DNA of 64,000 nt from NCBI GenBank assembly GCA_911728455.2, contig OU452227.1, positions 22,693,414 through 22,757,413 on the forward strand, read 5' to 3'. Shown piece after piece: positions 35,144-47,485 of this stretch; position 1 is the first letter of the stretch, and each line of letters begins with the position of its first letter. This stretch comes from Marthasterias glacialis (lineage: Eukaryota; Echinodermata; Asteroidea; Forcipulatida; Asteriidae). The position numbers and the translations under genes are program-made. The notes below the pieces were generated by a model. The model saw nothing but the letters and a program-made list of their open reading frames with translations. It did no database searches and was not told the DNA's origin.

Positions 35144-36054
35144 TAAACTTTTCATTATATTGGTATTGCACAAGATGTAGAATTGTCTGTTAGCTTATTT
35201 TTTTTTATTAAAAGGTTCACAGTAAATGTTTAAGTTTTGTCACTTTTTTTAGACTGTTATTTGAACTGGAATATTATACAAGTTGGTGCAGTGTTGAGGG
35301 AAACAGTAGTTATTTAAGAAAAATGTACAGCAAATAATCAGATTTTTTTTTGCCTTTAAAGCTCAAACATTTATTTGTAAGGCATTGTTATCGTTACTTA
35401 GTGAATGGCACCCTCTTGTGGTTGTAAGTTGCAATGACAGACTCTAACGTTGATGTGGTTTTTTTTGGGGGGGGGCGGGGGAAGAGCAAATGAGAGGCAA
35501 AGAAATATTTTTTGGGAGTAGACAAATATCTGTTTTCCCAAATAGTCAAGACGAATTTAAATAAACATAAATGGCAGCATGAAGGATGTGTTTCTAGCAG
35601 AGTATGTTTTAAAACCCAAAAGAATATAAAATTGATGTAATGGGACAACTGTATGCACAGAACCAAAATTCACTGTACTTAAACTTAATTTGTGCGTGTA
35701 TGTGTGGTTGCAAGCTGGGAAGGGAGCACGGAAAAACAAGCCCTTTGCACACCCCCTTATCGCCGCCACTGTGGGTTTTGTCTATTGTTTGGCCCATTTC
35801 TTTGAACTGCAAGCATGTTACTTTTAAGGGAGGCTGTTTGAGTCAATTCCGGGAGTGATTTGCCATGGGAGCTGAGTGGTCTCTGACCCATTGTGCCTTC
35901 ACATCCTGTTGGCTCATTTCCCACAAACTGACTCCAACGGTTGCCAGAAGACCATTAGATTGGATAAATTTTTATGTATGAAAAAGCAAAAAAGTTTCAC
36001 ATATTATGTTTTGCAAAGTGTCAAGGTCCTCTCAGAATTATCAGTTTCTGTCAA

Positions 36055-36300
36055 GAGAGGGGGGGGGGCACGTGCCCCCATTTGAAATCTGAGATTAAAA
36101 ATAACCAGAATAAAATATTACATTTTATGCAGTAATTTCAATGTTTTTGAAACTATTTTTTACTATTTACATGCAGAATGTATTTTGTTTTACCTCAACA
36201 CATCAGAAGACCGCTGAAAAGGGGCTTGTTTAGGAATTACAAACGGAAACTAGTTTTAATTGGCCAAAATGCCCCCCCCCCCTCCCCTGTGCCCCTGCTA
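36055..36300. repeat. Dispersed repeat with G/C homopolymer ends
   Basis: Bounded by a G run and a C run; the interior CCCATTTGAAATCTGAGATT and GAAAAGGGGCTTGTTTAGGA are shared with 51345-51540, where the copy is slightly different. This looks like a non-autonomous mobile element. Confidence 0.65.
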
Positions 36301-37564
36301 AAATGTATGCCAGCTTTGGAGCCTGAAGTAGCTAAAACCTTGCCAAACTAGCAGATGTGCATATTTGTGAGGTAATGACACACCACCAGGATCAGCAGGC
36401 TTGTACACTGTCTTCTCCCCCTCATTCCAAACCTCAGCCATGGTTTCTCTTACCTTGGTATTCCATTTCTTACTCCATGCCATTTGATATCATTCCATAG
36501 CCGTCAAGGTTTACATAAGAAAGTGCCCTATGCAAGTTTAAAAGTTTATCAGTTTCTGTCAAGAGAATTGAACAAACGATGAAATGAGTGACTTTTAGTA
36601 AAATTACACACAAATATATGCCAGCTTTGGAGCCTGAAGTAGCCAGAGTGACCTTAAAATACCCTTAAAATACCTTTACCAGATTAACCCTAGCCCTGCC
36701 ATGTTTTAAACGTGTAATTCTATGCATTTTAAGCTTTAGACTGCTCCTTTTTTATTGAAATTGCAAAATTCTAGAATCAATGGCTGCAGTCGAAGTAAAT
36801 ATGAGTTCAAAGCTCACCTCCCAAATTTTATTTTAGTCACAACCTAAACTTTCACAATGGTAGAGGTGTGCTACAAACATTTTAATCAGCCCTGTCAATA
36901 CGCAGTCCCAAAAATTAGGCTGATTTAATCAGCCCAGGACACCACTAACTATATAATGTCTTTGAGTTAAAATAAAACAAACCAGCAAAGTTTTCGAGAA
37001 ATATTGAGAATGCCTTTGTATATTTTTGTATTCAAGTAATATTCATCTCAGGAGGAAATGTCCTTTGTTTTACTAACCTTTATCTCCTTTATTATGTGTA
37101 ACTTTTTGAAATTAAATTGTTATATGTAGATCTAGTAAAATAATGTTAAGTTTAAAATAAAATTGACCTTTTTAAAAGAGGAAAAGAGTGTAACGCACAA
37201 TTCTTTGAAAACGTTTCCCGTTTTTAAATCTAAATGTTTAATGTTTGAATGTAATTTGTATAATTACGCAAGAAGTAATAAAATAGTATCTTTTAAATAG
37301 AAATTTAATCCCGAGTGTTAGATGTCACAGTTTATATCACTGTACTGTAACTAATCATGACTTGATGATACAAGTTATTTTATGTCTATCAGAAAGAAAC
37401 AAAAAAAGACGAACATAAAATAAGCAAGGTTCTTTATAACTGTTTATAGTTGATGTTGGTTTCATTTCATATTTGTAATACTTGGAAAGTCTCTGATTTG
37501 TGATACCATGGAGGAAAGAAACTCCTCCAAGAGGTGTAATGGGGGGGGGGAGCTTGAGGCCCCC

Positions 37565-37638
37565 AACAAAACAAAAACAAACAAACAGACAAACAAGCAA
37601 ACAAACAGACAAACAAGCAAACAAACAAACAAACAAAC
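37565..37638. repeat. Microsatellite (AAAC)n with AGAC/AAGC variants
   Basis: About 74 bp of AAAC-type tetranucleotides. Open frames rich in Lys/Gln/Thr/Asn across it are artefacts. Confidence 0.9.
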
Positions 37639-38163
37639 TAATTCTGGTGAGCAAAAATGTTTTGTGTTTAGTTACTGTTTGTGCTTAATAAGAAAGTAGG
37701 TCGTCACTTGTGTTTTGTGTTGTTATAATAATAATCCTTCCGCTCTAGAACTAGCCTTTTTAATAAATTTTTCAAACGATTATGCTGCCCAATACAAAAT
37801 CTGTACTATTTGCCTTCAACATTTCTGCCATTATACTTGACGACAACAAAATAATTATAAAAACAATTTCTGTGATTGTCTCGCGCCGCGATAGCACCTT
37901 TATGATACGTCAGTCGCCGGCGTTTAAAAAAAGCACCCCGACGTCTATGGACTTGAAAACGCAACCTCACAGTTTATGTATCTGACTACGTATTTCTAAG
38001 ATCTAAATATAGTTTAGGGGAATACCCGAAGCTAGCACGCAATGTATTGCAAAAGAAATTTGTTGGCAGTACAGCTCTGACATTTCTCTCCTCGTTAGTC
38101 GCGCTGAAAGATTGATTAGAGGGCCAAAATATCCGACAAATTCTTCCGGAAGACTAAAGCAGA

Positions 38164-41100
38164 ATGTTGGCTCCTCCGAATTTCATCGTGAAGAGTACAA
38201 TAAATGTGTACAATAGGAAGAGTGAGTCCGTGAATAGTATCGAGCTATGTTTGGGCGACATCAGTCAACTGGATAAAGAGCGCAACAAGGTGGATATACT
38301 GCTCATGTCAGCTGCACCAGGTAATGACGCATATAATTACTTGTTCTATACTCTTAAGTCTTATTGCAAAATATCTGACGGAGCTTTGATAAACTTCATC
38401 TGACACATACTTGTATTTAATAAATGAAATTTGTAGTTGTACATTTTGTGCATTGCTTCATCACAACACCCCTAAAAAGGGTAGTCCGAGTTACTGAATA
38501 CTGGACCCAACAACGCTTCTTTTTAACATTTAATTGGAAATTATTCGGCGTATGTAGGGTCCGAGTGAAGGCTCAAGTGTGTTTTGGTACCTGTGTAGCC
38601 CCATACATTGTGCCAATACGCTGGACTACCTCCACTTCTTGGCCCAACGAACCCATTTGTCCAAAACCAGACATCAACTTTCGAATCGAAACTGACATTT
38701 TTGGCAATTTTTCCCTCAATGATCGGTCGGTCATTGCTGTAAGTAAGCGTCTGGAGGACATTTCCACAAGTGATACTAATAAATGGGGCTAGTACTACCT
38801 GTGCACAAACACCTTTCACATTTCTGATTCCCATAACGTTGTTGGGCCCTATACCCAGTAACTGGGGCTCTGTATTCCCTTTTTTGAGATTTTGACTTTA
38901 TCGGTCGTAAGTCAAAATAGAAGAAAAAGAGTACACCGCCCCAGTAACTGGGTCTGGTTGGGTCCAGTAACTCGGACTAAAAAGAGGGTACCAAAATACA
39001 AAGAGTACCCCTGCAATTGAAACAATTTCTTAAAGGAGTCCCAGTGGGAGAAATATTATTATTTACAACATTGTGGGATAAAAACTGTACACTTATGACG
39101 TAATTTTTAAGTCCTGCAGGGGTCGTGGGTTCCTGAATCCCACCCGAGTAGCTGGTCTATTTGTTTTTGCAGGACTTGGAAAGTAGTTGAGTTTACAGAT
39201 CTGTTAAATACTAATAGTCGCCCGCTTCTTGGAAAATCAGCATTTCCAGGGACCTTGGTATACCATTTCCTGGTAGTTGACATTGTCACAAAACTGAAAA
39301 TGTATATTGTTTTGGAAAAGTTTCTGCATCCAACTGCCACTTTTTGGACCTATTTTTCAAATATTTTGGTATCAATATAAAGCCCTTTAGAATTGTTCAA
39401 ACTGCCTGTTCCTAGCTGGATACATTCTTCAACCCTTCTAGACAGGTAAGGAGAGAAGTTTACTTCAATTCATGGATATAGAGTGGCAGCCGGATACGGC
39501 ATTTTAGTCATTGTTTTTAACCCTATCCTCCCTGTATGGTTTGTTAGTCACAATAATCGTAACCCTTGATCCTCCCGATGGTTGTAGACCGGTCTAGACC
39601 AGAGGGTTCTGATGAACCATGTGTTCTATTTTGGGCAATTTTTGTCAATGTTTTTAAAACTTTTATTCAATTTGGTAAGTTTGCAAAATGTGTACACATG
39701 GTTCCTCGTAACCCTCCATTCTACGACCACCAGGAGGATCAAGGGTTAGGCCTATAATTATCGCAACTAATGGTTTGTATGCTTGTGAAAATATTGCAAA
39801 TATTGAACCACCCTTAACATCACTGCAACCTCTTCCAAAATTTTGTCTATACTCTGTAGATAGCTATGGCACCCCAGCTAAAACCGTGATGTACTCACTG
39901 AGCACTAACCTTGGCCTAAACGTCGGCGATCTGGCCCAGAACAAGGCTGTCGACAAGAGAAGTACCCATAAATGCTGGTGGTCTCAGCCCCTTCAGAATA
40001 TGCCGTATGGGAGACTCCTCTGCTATGAATCTGGGTACACACATGTCATTTGTAAACTTGAAGACAAGTGGGTCTGCTCTTTATGTGACCCAAACATAGG
40101 CCCTCTATTGGCCTACATGAAATAACAAACCTGTGAAAATGTAGTAGGCTCATTCGGTCATTGGAGTCATGAGAAAATAGTGAAAAAAACTTAGGCCCCT
40201 TCTCCTCCCCACCCCCCTATGTGTTTTCACTGTTTTGGAACATCAAGTTTTGGTCTCGCGAGATCAAAACTAAAAGACCGATCCATTAAACCCCGCCTAC
40301 CTTAGCAACTGCCTAGCAACAGCACATGGCGTGACTTTCTTGCCACGATCGCAGCAGTGGTTCAGTTGCGGCCAACACGTATCGGATACATACACAGACA
40401 TGGTTTTCGTGAACGGTTTTAGTTTCGTGGCCTTTTGAGCAGTGCCTTGAGTCCAAAGAACAACGCAGACAGAAACACTGTTAAACTACGTACACCTCTG
40501 TACAAGGACCAATGCTGTGGGATTTGCACCACCAGAAATACGACAAAATTAAAGCTAAACAAAAGTTAGTACAGTTGTGTGTGCTATTGTGTGTCAGAAC
40601 AATGGCGGCGGTTTGTTTTCTTTTCTAGTGGATTTTGAACGTGTCGGACATTTGTCGGACTTTCAGTGGTTTTGTCAAGGATATGATTGGTCAATACATT
40701 AGAAGGCGGGGCTTAATGGATCGGTCTATTGTTTTGCGCATTTACTCAAAAACTGCAGCATTTTAGGTATAAATATTTCAAAGGAAGCTTTCCACCATGG
40801 TCCTCTTTTTACCGTTTTAAGTTATTTGCAAATCTGTAACGGTTTTTCTAACCAGTGTTGTGCACACCTTTTTAAAAAACAAAAATAATCTCTTTTTTCA
40901 CTGGATGGACATTATCATTAAATATAAAAAAAACAATTCTTTTTTAGTTGAGAACTTTAAACATGTATTGTGTCTCTCATCTGATCTTGATTTATTCTCC
41001 AAGCGCAGTAAATTATCTGCCAAGAAGTGTTGGTTCTGAGAAGTAAAAGAAGATCATTACTGTTTCTTTTCAGACTCTCCTCCCTTCCCCCCCCCCACCC

Positions 41101-43394
41101 CCATGTGTCAAGAAATTTCCAAGCACAGTGTATTAAAGCCCCAGCTCAACAACTGACTGTAAATGATTCCATTCTTTGCACAAATCAAGATATTTGTTAT
41201 AAAACCAACCTGTGAAAATGTCAGCTCATTTTGTTGTTTCATTTGTGAGAAAACGGTAAAAATGCATTTGGCTTTTTTGTACGCATTCCTACAGGCAGAG
41301 CTTTTGTATCGCGTGAGCTGAAAACTCATTCCTATAGGAATGCGTACTGAGACGAAAACTAATTCTGGATCTTATTTTATTTATTATTTAAAAATGATAA
41401 CACTTCAAGCAGAAATATTTCAAGGAAAGTTTTCTACCATCATTTTCTTCATACCATGTACAGGTATATGTAAATCTGTGAACATTTTTGTTTTTCTTCT
41501 TACCAATGTTGAGCTGGGGCTTTAAGTGTTCTTCTGGCCTCGTAATTTGTGGCCCTTCAGTTGAGGGGAATGATGAACTACCATGAGGGGTGGTCAGAAG
41601 GCACCCACATGGAAAATTAGTTAACAGGAGTCGTTATGATTCTCCAAAAGAAAATTCACATTTGATTGTTCCATAAATTACATTTATTTCAAACTTTTTT
41701 TGGGGGGAGGGGTTGGTGTGGGGTGGGAGGTTATTGTAATATGAAAGAATGAACGGGGAACTTACAGTGAGTCTAGAGTAGAATACTTTTTGAAAGTTTT
41801 TAATGTTTGTATTGATTGTCTTGATCAATAGGTCTTCCCAGGGCATAGCTACAGACTGTACTACCAATATCTTCACTTGCCTGAAGGAGATCTATTCACA
41901 GACCAGCTTCAAGGCAGCAGCCTCTCTGCTCAATACTGGAGGGCAGGTTAGAGACCTTCATTATACTGTTCCATCATCTTGGCCATGTTCTCTGTGTGCA
42001 ATTGGCAGTAATAGAGCACTCAAAAATATCTAAGCACGAAATAGTTTTGTTTACTAGAATAAGGTTACCAGCCAAAATACCATGTCTGGTGTAATATCTG
42101 TGATAAGTTTCCTGCTAAATTTTGCTTGGCAGAAACTTAAGCAAACCGGTGTTTTCTGCTTAAGTTGGGCCCTGGGACCAGTTTCATAAAGTTCCCTAAG
42201 CACAAAAAGTAGCTAAGCATAAACGAATTATACTTACCAGAATGTTACCAGCCGAAATATGATGTCATGTGTACCATCTGTAACTAGTTTCCTGCAAACT
42301 TTTGCTTAGCAGAAATGTGTCAAGCAATAGTTTCTGCTCAAGCAGCTCCATGAAATTGGGCCTTAGTCTTCAGTATCCTTATTTCTACGTGTGGCGTAAT
42401 TCTGATGAAATCCACGCCCACTTCACACAATTTTGCTCCAGAAAACATAGAAAAATGCACTGAGTCAGTTTTTGTTGGAGGATTTGGGTAAGAAAAAAGA
42501 AACTTTGGGTCTAAGAACTCGAAGTTTAATTGGAATTGGAACTTCTGTCAAAAGAAAATTTCCTTGAACACTAAAACGAGTGATGTGGCAGCATTTGAGC
42601 CATCATAGACAACTTCAATTTTACTTTTCCCAGAGCTTTATTCCTCTATTCTTTGCATTAACGCACATATAGGAAAGTGGTATTTTTACCATGAGTACTT
42701 AAATCCAGAGTCCGAGTACATTTTTCAGTTGAGTATCGAGTTCAGACTTCCAGTACGAGTATTTTGCTAGCTGAGTCTGAGTACAAGTACCATCAAAACA
42801 GTATTCAAGTAGTGCTATCCCAACTGCCCCCCCCCCCCTCCTTGAGTGATTTGTAATGAATTATCCTTGAGTATACAGTGTTTATCACTATATTCTCTAT
42901 CCCCGATGCAAATTTAACATCTATTAAAATCATGGTGGTACCCGCTGCTAACAATAGGGTTCTAACTGCCTCTAGCTACTGGGCAGTCTCGGTGGTCTAC
43001 TGATATGACATCTGCTCTAGAATGGCGGGGGTCGTGGGTTCAAATCCCATACGAGTAATATGCCTATGGATATTTACTGCAGAACTTGGAAAAGGACTGA
43101 GTATACAGTGCTTATCACACATCGGTGTATGGGTAAGAGAAAAGTAATACTATTTATCCTGTATTGATAAATGTTATTGTTGGTTTGCAGGGCTTGGATG
43201 AAGTGGCTATGCTTAAAGCCATTGTGGAGGCAGCCATTAATGAGATAGAGGATGGTCTGGACCTGAGGCAGCTCATGATCTTCATCAATGCTGAGGTCAA
43301 AGATGAGCAGCTGGTAGGCAACCCAAAAGTGCGCAACTATGAGGGTATCAGTGCAAAGTTTGAAGAGATCAAACAAAGACATGAGCAAATATAA
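38164..43394 (+). CDS. Stand-alone macro-like paralogue, 216 residues, no TIR
   Basis: Predicted exons: 38164-38320, 39860-40034, 41832-41946, 43191-43394 (651 nt including TAA). Splice phases 1, 2, 0 are identical to those of the upstream gene, and exon 3 is 115 nt in both. Shared landmarks are IELCLGDIS-LDK (26-37), the strand VDILLMSAA (43-51), YGRLLCYES, ASLLNTGGQG (141-150) and a final helix ISAKFEEIKQRHEQI. VDILLMSAA is closer to the macro consensus than the paralogue's VDVLCVSVF. Translation stops where the other gene splices into TIR1, and no TIR coding sequence follows in the window. No signal peptide or membrane segment is visible. It could be a soluble partner, a ligand buffer or an antagonist of the TIR protein; these are inferences. 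An AATAAA at 44287-44292 would give a ~0.9-kb 3' UTR. Confidence 0.75.
38598..38770 (+). other. Block shared with the upstream gene's 5' flank
   Basis: Related to 21572-21735. Here the frame stays open and reads IVPIRWTTSTSWPNE, DINFRIETDI, FSLNDRSVIAVSKRLEDIST within intron 1. The adjacent fold-back families (38851-38955; 21291-21413) also correspond, so the whole stretch may be a mobile or duplicated unit. Confidence 0.55.
38851..38955. mobile_element. Fold-back element, ACCCAGTAACTGGGG arms, intron 1
   Basis: ATACCCAGTAACTGGGGCTC is mirrored by CGCCCCAGTAACTGGGTCT. Same family as 21291-21413, less perfectly paired in the centre. Confidence 0.75.
39107..39215 (+). mobile_element. SINE-like fragment, intron 1
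   Basis: Contains GGGGTCGTGGGTTCCTGAAT, a B-box-like segment, followed by GCAGGACTTGGAAAGTAGTTGAGT. The same order occurs at 43000-43140 and, without the head, at 34710-34770. Confidence 0.55.
39545..39765. mobile_element. Fold-back element, intron 1
   Basis: About 220 bp. Left arm AATAATCGTAACCCTTGATC with CTCCC, mirrored by GGAGGATCAAGGGTTAGG and ATAATTATCG. TGGTTGTAGA and TCTACGACCA extend the pairing. Confidence 0.75.
40275..40727. mobile_element. 453-bp element with 26-bp terminal inverted repeats, intron 2
   Basis: AGACCGATCCATTAAACCCC on the left is the complement of GGGGCTTAATGGATCGGTCT on the right, extended by CGCC/GGCG. The interior is unrelated unique sequence with no transposase. 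A typical MITE layout. Confidence 0.8.
41133..41525. mobile_element. 393-bp MITE with TTAA ends, intron 2
   Basis: TTAAAGCCCCAGCTCAACA on the left and TGTTGAGCTGGGGCTTTAA on the right are perfect complements. TTAA at both limits fits the target duplication of piggyBac-type elements. The inner palindrome contains TACGCATTCCTA and TAGGAATGCGTA. Confidence 0.8.
42049..42361. mobile_element. Two joined copies of the GGGCCCAATTTCAT fold-back family, intron 3
   Basis: The first copy (about 42057-42178) and second (about 42179-42361) share GTTACCAGCC, TTTGCTTAGCAGAAA-type segments and end in CTCCATGAAATTGGGCC. They are diverged from the copy at 18351. Confidence 0.75.
42985..43140 (+). mobile_element. 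tRNA-derived SINE, intron 3
   Basis: Head CTCGGTGGTCTACTGATATG followed by the B box GTGGGTTCAAATCCCATACG, then a body with GCAGAACTTGGAAAAGGACTGAGT. It ends about 50 bp before the last exon of the paralogue. Confidence 0.65.
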
Positions 43395-43974
43395 AATAAT
43401 TGCTTACTGAAATCCAACAACATCGGACTTCAGTACAGGCAGTAAGCCATTTGGGAGTTAGACTTGAGTAAGGTCTGGCACAGTGACTTGCTTAGTCACA
43501 AGTGACTGCTTGATAATGTAAATTCCTGAGTCTAGGGACCGTGGCTGTGGTTTGGGTAAGCTTTTGGGTAGTTATGTAAGATGGAGTGTGAAATGAATGT
43601 GAATAGTCTTTACCCATCTGGAAGTTGCAGTACAAAAGCTTGTTCAAGTCATGTTACGTAGCAACACAATCTTTAGTCTGGGGAATCCAGTTTGAGTGAT
43701 TTGTGACCAATCAAGTCATTGTACCAGACATTGTTCAAAATCTATCTCACCAGTTGTTTATTCATATTCCAGTGTGCACTGCACCAAGGCGTTCCCTCCT
43801 AGTAAGACGCCACATTTCATTGTAAATCACGGGGAAAAGTTGACATCGTGGGCAACTTACATTATGAAGTCTGAGTTAACAGTTGAATACAAATCTGATA
43901 TCTGACTGACAAAATCAGGTTTTTTTTTGGAAACTGAAGCTTGATTTGTCAGATGTTTACTCGGGGGAGGGGGG

Positions 43975-44215
43975 TGGAGAGTACTCTCTAAATGTACAAG
44001 AGTGAAAATTTCACTCTCTCGCTAGAGTGGTGTAATTTTGGCTCTTTTAAGAATGAAAATTACTGCATCACCGTTTTTGAGTGAGGTTGGAGCGACATTC
44101 GCTTTGATTCAAGTTGAAAATACCCGTCTTTCACTCTAAAAAGAGCTGCAAGAGTGGTATGGCAGACAAAACGAGTGTTTTTTCACTCTTTTACATTTTG
44201 AGGGTACTGATATGC
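43975..44215. mobile_element. Fold-back element in the 3' flank of the paralogue
   Basis: AGAGTACTCTCTAAATGTAC and AAGAGTGAAAATTTCACTC on the left are mirrored by GAGTGTTTTTTCACTC and TTTTACATTTTGAGGGTACT. It is a small dispersed palindromic element, probably within the 3' untranslated region. Confidence 0.65.
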
Positions 44216-44286
44216 TTTTGTTTTTTACAAATGCATACACCGTGATTACTAAGGCAATTTCTATTGTATACTTGTATATGAATAGC

Positions 44287-44292
44287 AATAAA
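44287..44292 (+). terminator. Candidate poly(A) signal AATAAA
   Basis: The first AATAAA in a plausible position after the paralogue's stop (about 890 bp downstream). No transcript evidence. Confidence 0.35.
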
Positions 44293-44699
44293 CAATTTTT
44301 AATGTCGACTGTCCTCTTTTAGAATTACCTCTGATGGTCAAACTTTAGGTGTTGGACTGATTATGAATTGTTAGTCATTTAGTCAGAATGGTCACTCTTG
44401 TTTCTGAGGGATACTCTTTCACAGGTTTTTAGGTTTATTCACGCCAAGAAAAGTCCCTTGCTGCAGTTTGTAGGAATTGATGTTTGATTCATGGTACATT
44501 TGGCATTTAAACTGAAATCAGTAACCTTTTAAACACCCCCAAATTAAAACCATCTCCAGAATCTCTAAAACTTACACTGACATTCCCAGTAAGCTTTTTA
44601 ATGTTAACTGAAACCATTTTAAGCGCGGATTTTAAATTAATTACACCATGATAGACTGTATGTTAATGATTTATTTCCAGATGGGACCTTCTGATTAAA

Positions 44700-45300
44700 A
44701 ACCATGATTCTGTAAAAAAAAAAAAAAATTAAGATTTTAAATATTCACTGGAAAAAAGGGGGGGGGAAATAGTGGAGATTAATTTTTTAACACAGTTATA
44801 AAAAAAAAACAAAAAAAAAAAAAAAAAATTAAATATTGTTAAACCATATCCTCCTTGGGCTGAGTTATTGTGCCTTTTGCTGTCCACTTCTGCGCACTAT
44901 GAAAAGGGACACTTATGAAATTGGTGTTGTTCCTGTCACACAACCGGTACAGTGTGAAGTAGAATAACCTTTGAAATTAGCCTTTTGTCACCAGTGTGTA
45001 GTGGTGTGACCAGACATTTTTATTGGGGGAGGTGGGGGCAAGCAGGGGAAATACATTTCTTCTTCTATTTTATTTTATTTTATGTTTCTATATTTTTTTA
45101 TTTATCTATTTATGTATTTGTTTATTTTTTTGTATCTTTTTTATTTTTTAATTATTTTATTTAATTTCTTTCTTTATTTTTTTTTTCCTTTTTTTCCCTT
45201 TTTTTTCTTTCCTTTTTTAAAATATGTTTTTCCTTTTTTTTTTTTTTTTTTTTTGGGGGGGGGGGGAAGGGGTGCTATTTAATGTATTGAACCATTCATT
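44700..45300. repeat. Homopolymer and low-complexity tracts
   Basis: A runs at about 44714-44729 and 44800-44828, then a long T/TTTA-rich tract 45056-45256 ending in a G run. Hydrophobic open frames over it are artefacts. Confidence 0.9.
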
Positions 45301-46640
45301 TAAGGATTTTTTATCTCATGGGGGGAGCAAGAGTGGGGCAAGGGCTCTGAGTGGTGGCCCCCCCCCCCCCCCCCAACACACTGTAAAAATAATTTAATAC
45401 CATGCTTATTATTGGCTAGAGAAACTCGAGACCAATTCACTGACTCTAGGCGTCAAAACTTCTGCAGCCCCAAAGAAGTTGAGATGGTTTGAGGAGGGAT
45501 GGTTAAAACAGGTGTAGAATGCTTTGATACATTAAAGGCATCTAAATATTTTTAAAAAAAATGCTTGTTGCTGGTGTTTATGGTCATTTTAAATTTGCAT
45601 TTCTTACTATATGAGTGGCAGTGAACCATGTGATTGTGCAGCTTTGTTTCTTTTTTTTCTGTAGGTCTTGCTGACATCAATCAGCTTATTAAATCTCTCG
45701 TATTTAATATCCAATGTAGCTTAAAATGATAAAAAGTATTGGCTGATACAATTTGTATTGGAATAATGACAGTTTTGAGCATCCTTAGAAATAACGCTTA
45801 TAAAAATGTGTGTTTTTGCCCGACATTATGACTGACAACCATGGCTAATTGTGCTGTCCTAGAGAGATCATGTATTGGAATTTAAGTACAGTTATTGTAA
45901 TTAGTGGTCAAATTTTAAGCTTTAGAAATTCATTTGTTACAGGTCAGTTAAGTATCAAAATAAAACATGTATTGCAATTAATGAACCATCATGAGAATAA
46001 CTGTTTTCGTTTGTTTAGTGGCTACTGGGCTCTGTGTGTGTGTCAATATCACTTTTTGAGATGACAAGATAAGTTATGTCGCCAGTTTGACTTATTTTGT
46101 GGAACAAGTTGACGTTTCATGATGTTTACCTCATGAGTTGACTTTACCGTTGCATGGGCGGATCCAGAATATTTTTTTAGGGAGCTGAGATTTTCAGTGT
46201 CACGAACTACAATGAAATAAAGGGAGAGAAAAAATACGTACGGAGAGGGGGAAATGAGGGGAAACGTGGGGTGTGGAGAATACCTTACTGTTTATATCTT
46301 ATTTCTGCCCCCCCCCTAGTCCCCTCCCCTCCCCTTCATTCTCTCTATTTATATTTATTTGTCTTACAGATTTAGGTGGGGGCTACATGAAGGCATTGCA
46401 GTTTTAAATAATGGGACAGATCCAGCAAAATCATTTGTTGTCGACTTTAAAACTGGACTAGAGATCTTCTCCATCATGGAGGTAGTGCGCCACCAACGAT
46501 AAATACAACGAGGGAGGAACAGTGGACTGGACCACGAGGATTTGTGGGGGGGGGGGGGGAGAGTAGATCTCTAAGAGGAGGACTCTGAAAGAAATAAAAT
46601 TTAAACACATATTACTCAAAGTTTTGTAATCGACTATTTC
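45301..46640. other. AT-rich intergenic DNA
   Basis: No gene recognised. C and G homopolymers at 45358-45374, 46309-46317 and 46547-46559 are the only structure. Confidence 0.4.
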
Positions 46641-46654
46641 TTGGCTGCAAAATA

Positions 46655-46840
46655 TATTATTTCTGAAATATTAGTTCGTTCTCTCCAAATAACTTCGTTC
46701 CCTCTAAATGTTTTCAGGTAAACGAAGTATTATTTCGAGGGAACACAAACATTGTTTGAGGGAACGAAATATTATTTTGAGGGAGTAAAATGGTATTTAG
46801 AGGGAATACAATAATATTTCGTTACCCCGCAATACTTAAG
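46655..46840. repeat. Degenerate minisatellite, GAAATAATATTTCGTTCCCTC unit, first block
   Basis: Variants of CGAAATATTATTTCGAGGGA occur in both orientations because the unit is nearly palindromic. The same unit recurs at 47215-47485. Confidence 0.65.
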
Positions 46841-47214
46841 CTGTTAGGTCTACGAAGCACTTGATGTGCCATTTGAGTTAGCCCATAAGGATAGTTTTGT
46901 CAATAATATGTTTTTTTAGGCCGTTTGTTTTTAATTGGATTCTTGCTCCAAAATGTCACAGGGGTGAAGTAAAGCGGGCATTACGGGGTTCCTATTTGGT
47001 TCTGTTTTTTTGAGGTGTACAAAGTAAAATTTCAAGGGACAACGATTATGGTAAATTCTTGGCAACGTAAGGATTGCCGATCATTTTGCCTGGGCATTTT
47101 TATTCATATCCTGTCCTCCTTCCCCTGAAATCGGATCTTAAACCAAATAGTTGAGAGAAATAATGCTCAACATATCCCGGTACATCAAGGGCTCTGGGCC
47201 AGTTGCACTATTCC

Positions 47215-47485
47215 GTGGGAATAAAATATTATTTCGTTCCCATAAAATAAATAATATTTTGTCACCTCGAGAAAAAAAAATGCAAATAAAACATTCGTGC
47301 CCTAGAAGCATTAATTGTTTCCACAAAGTAATTTATTTTGTTCCCTGGAAATAATAATGTATTAAGGAAACGAACTGATATGAAGGGAATGAAAAATTCA
47401 GCCAAGAGAATGAAATTAATTATATTTCAGAGGGATAGAAATTTTATTTCGAGGGAACGAAATGCATATATCTTGTCCCTCGATG
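47215..47485. repeat. Degenerate minisatellite, same unit, second block
   Basis: Contains ATTATTTCGTTCCCATAAAA, TTATTTTGTTCCCTGGAAAT and ATTTCGAGGGAACGAAATGC. The units are more eroded than in the first block. Confidence 0.65.

Larger units (their letters stand above)
35144..38163. other. Spacer between the two macro-like genes
   Basis: No gene recognised. It holds a dispersed repeat (36055-36300), a short duplicated segment containing TGCCAGCTTTGGAGCCTGAA (36307 and 36618), an AAAC-type microsatellite (37565-37638) and, at the right end, the 5' flank of the second gene. A candidate poly(A) signal is at 35560-35565. Confidence 0.5.

Noticed and set aside
37500-37699. Lys/Gln/Thr-rich small protein
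   Set aside because: Translation of an AAAC microsatellite.
45082-45282. Phe/Leu-rich membrane-like small protein
   Set aside because: Translation of a T-rich low-complexity tract ending in a G run.
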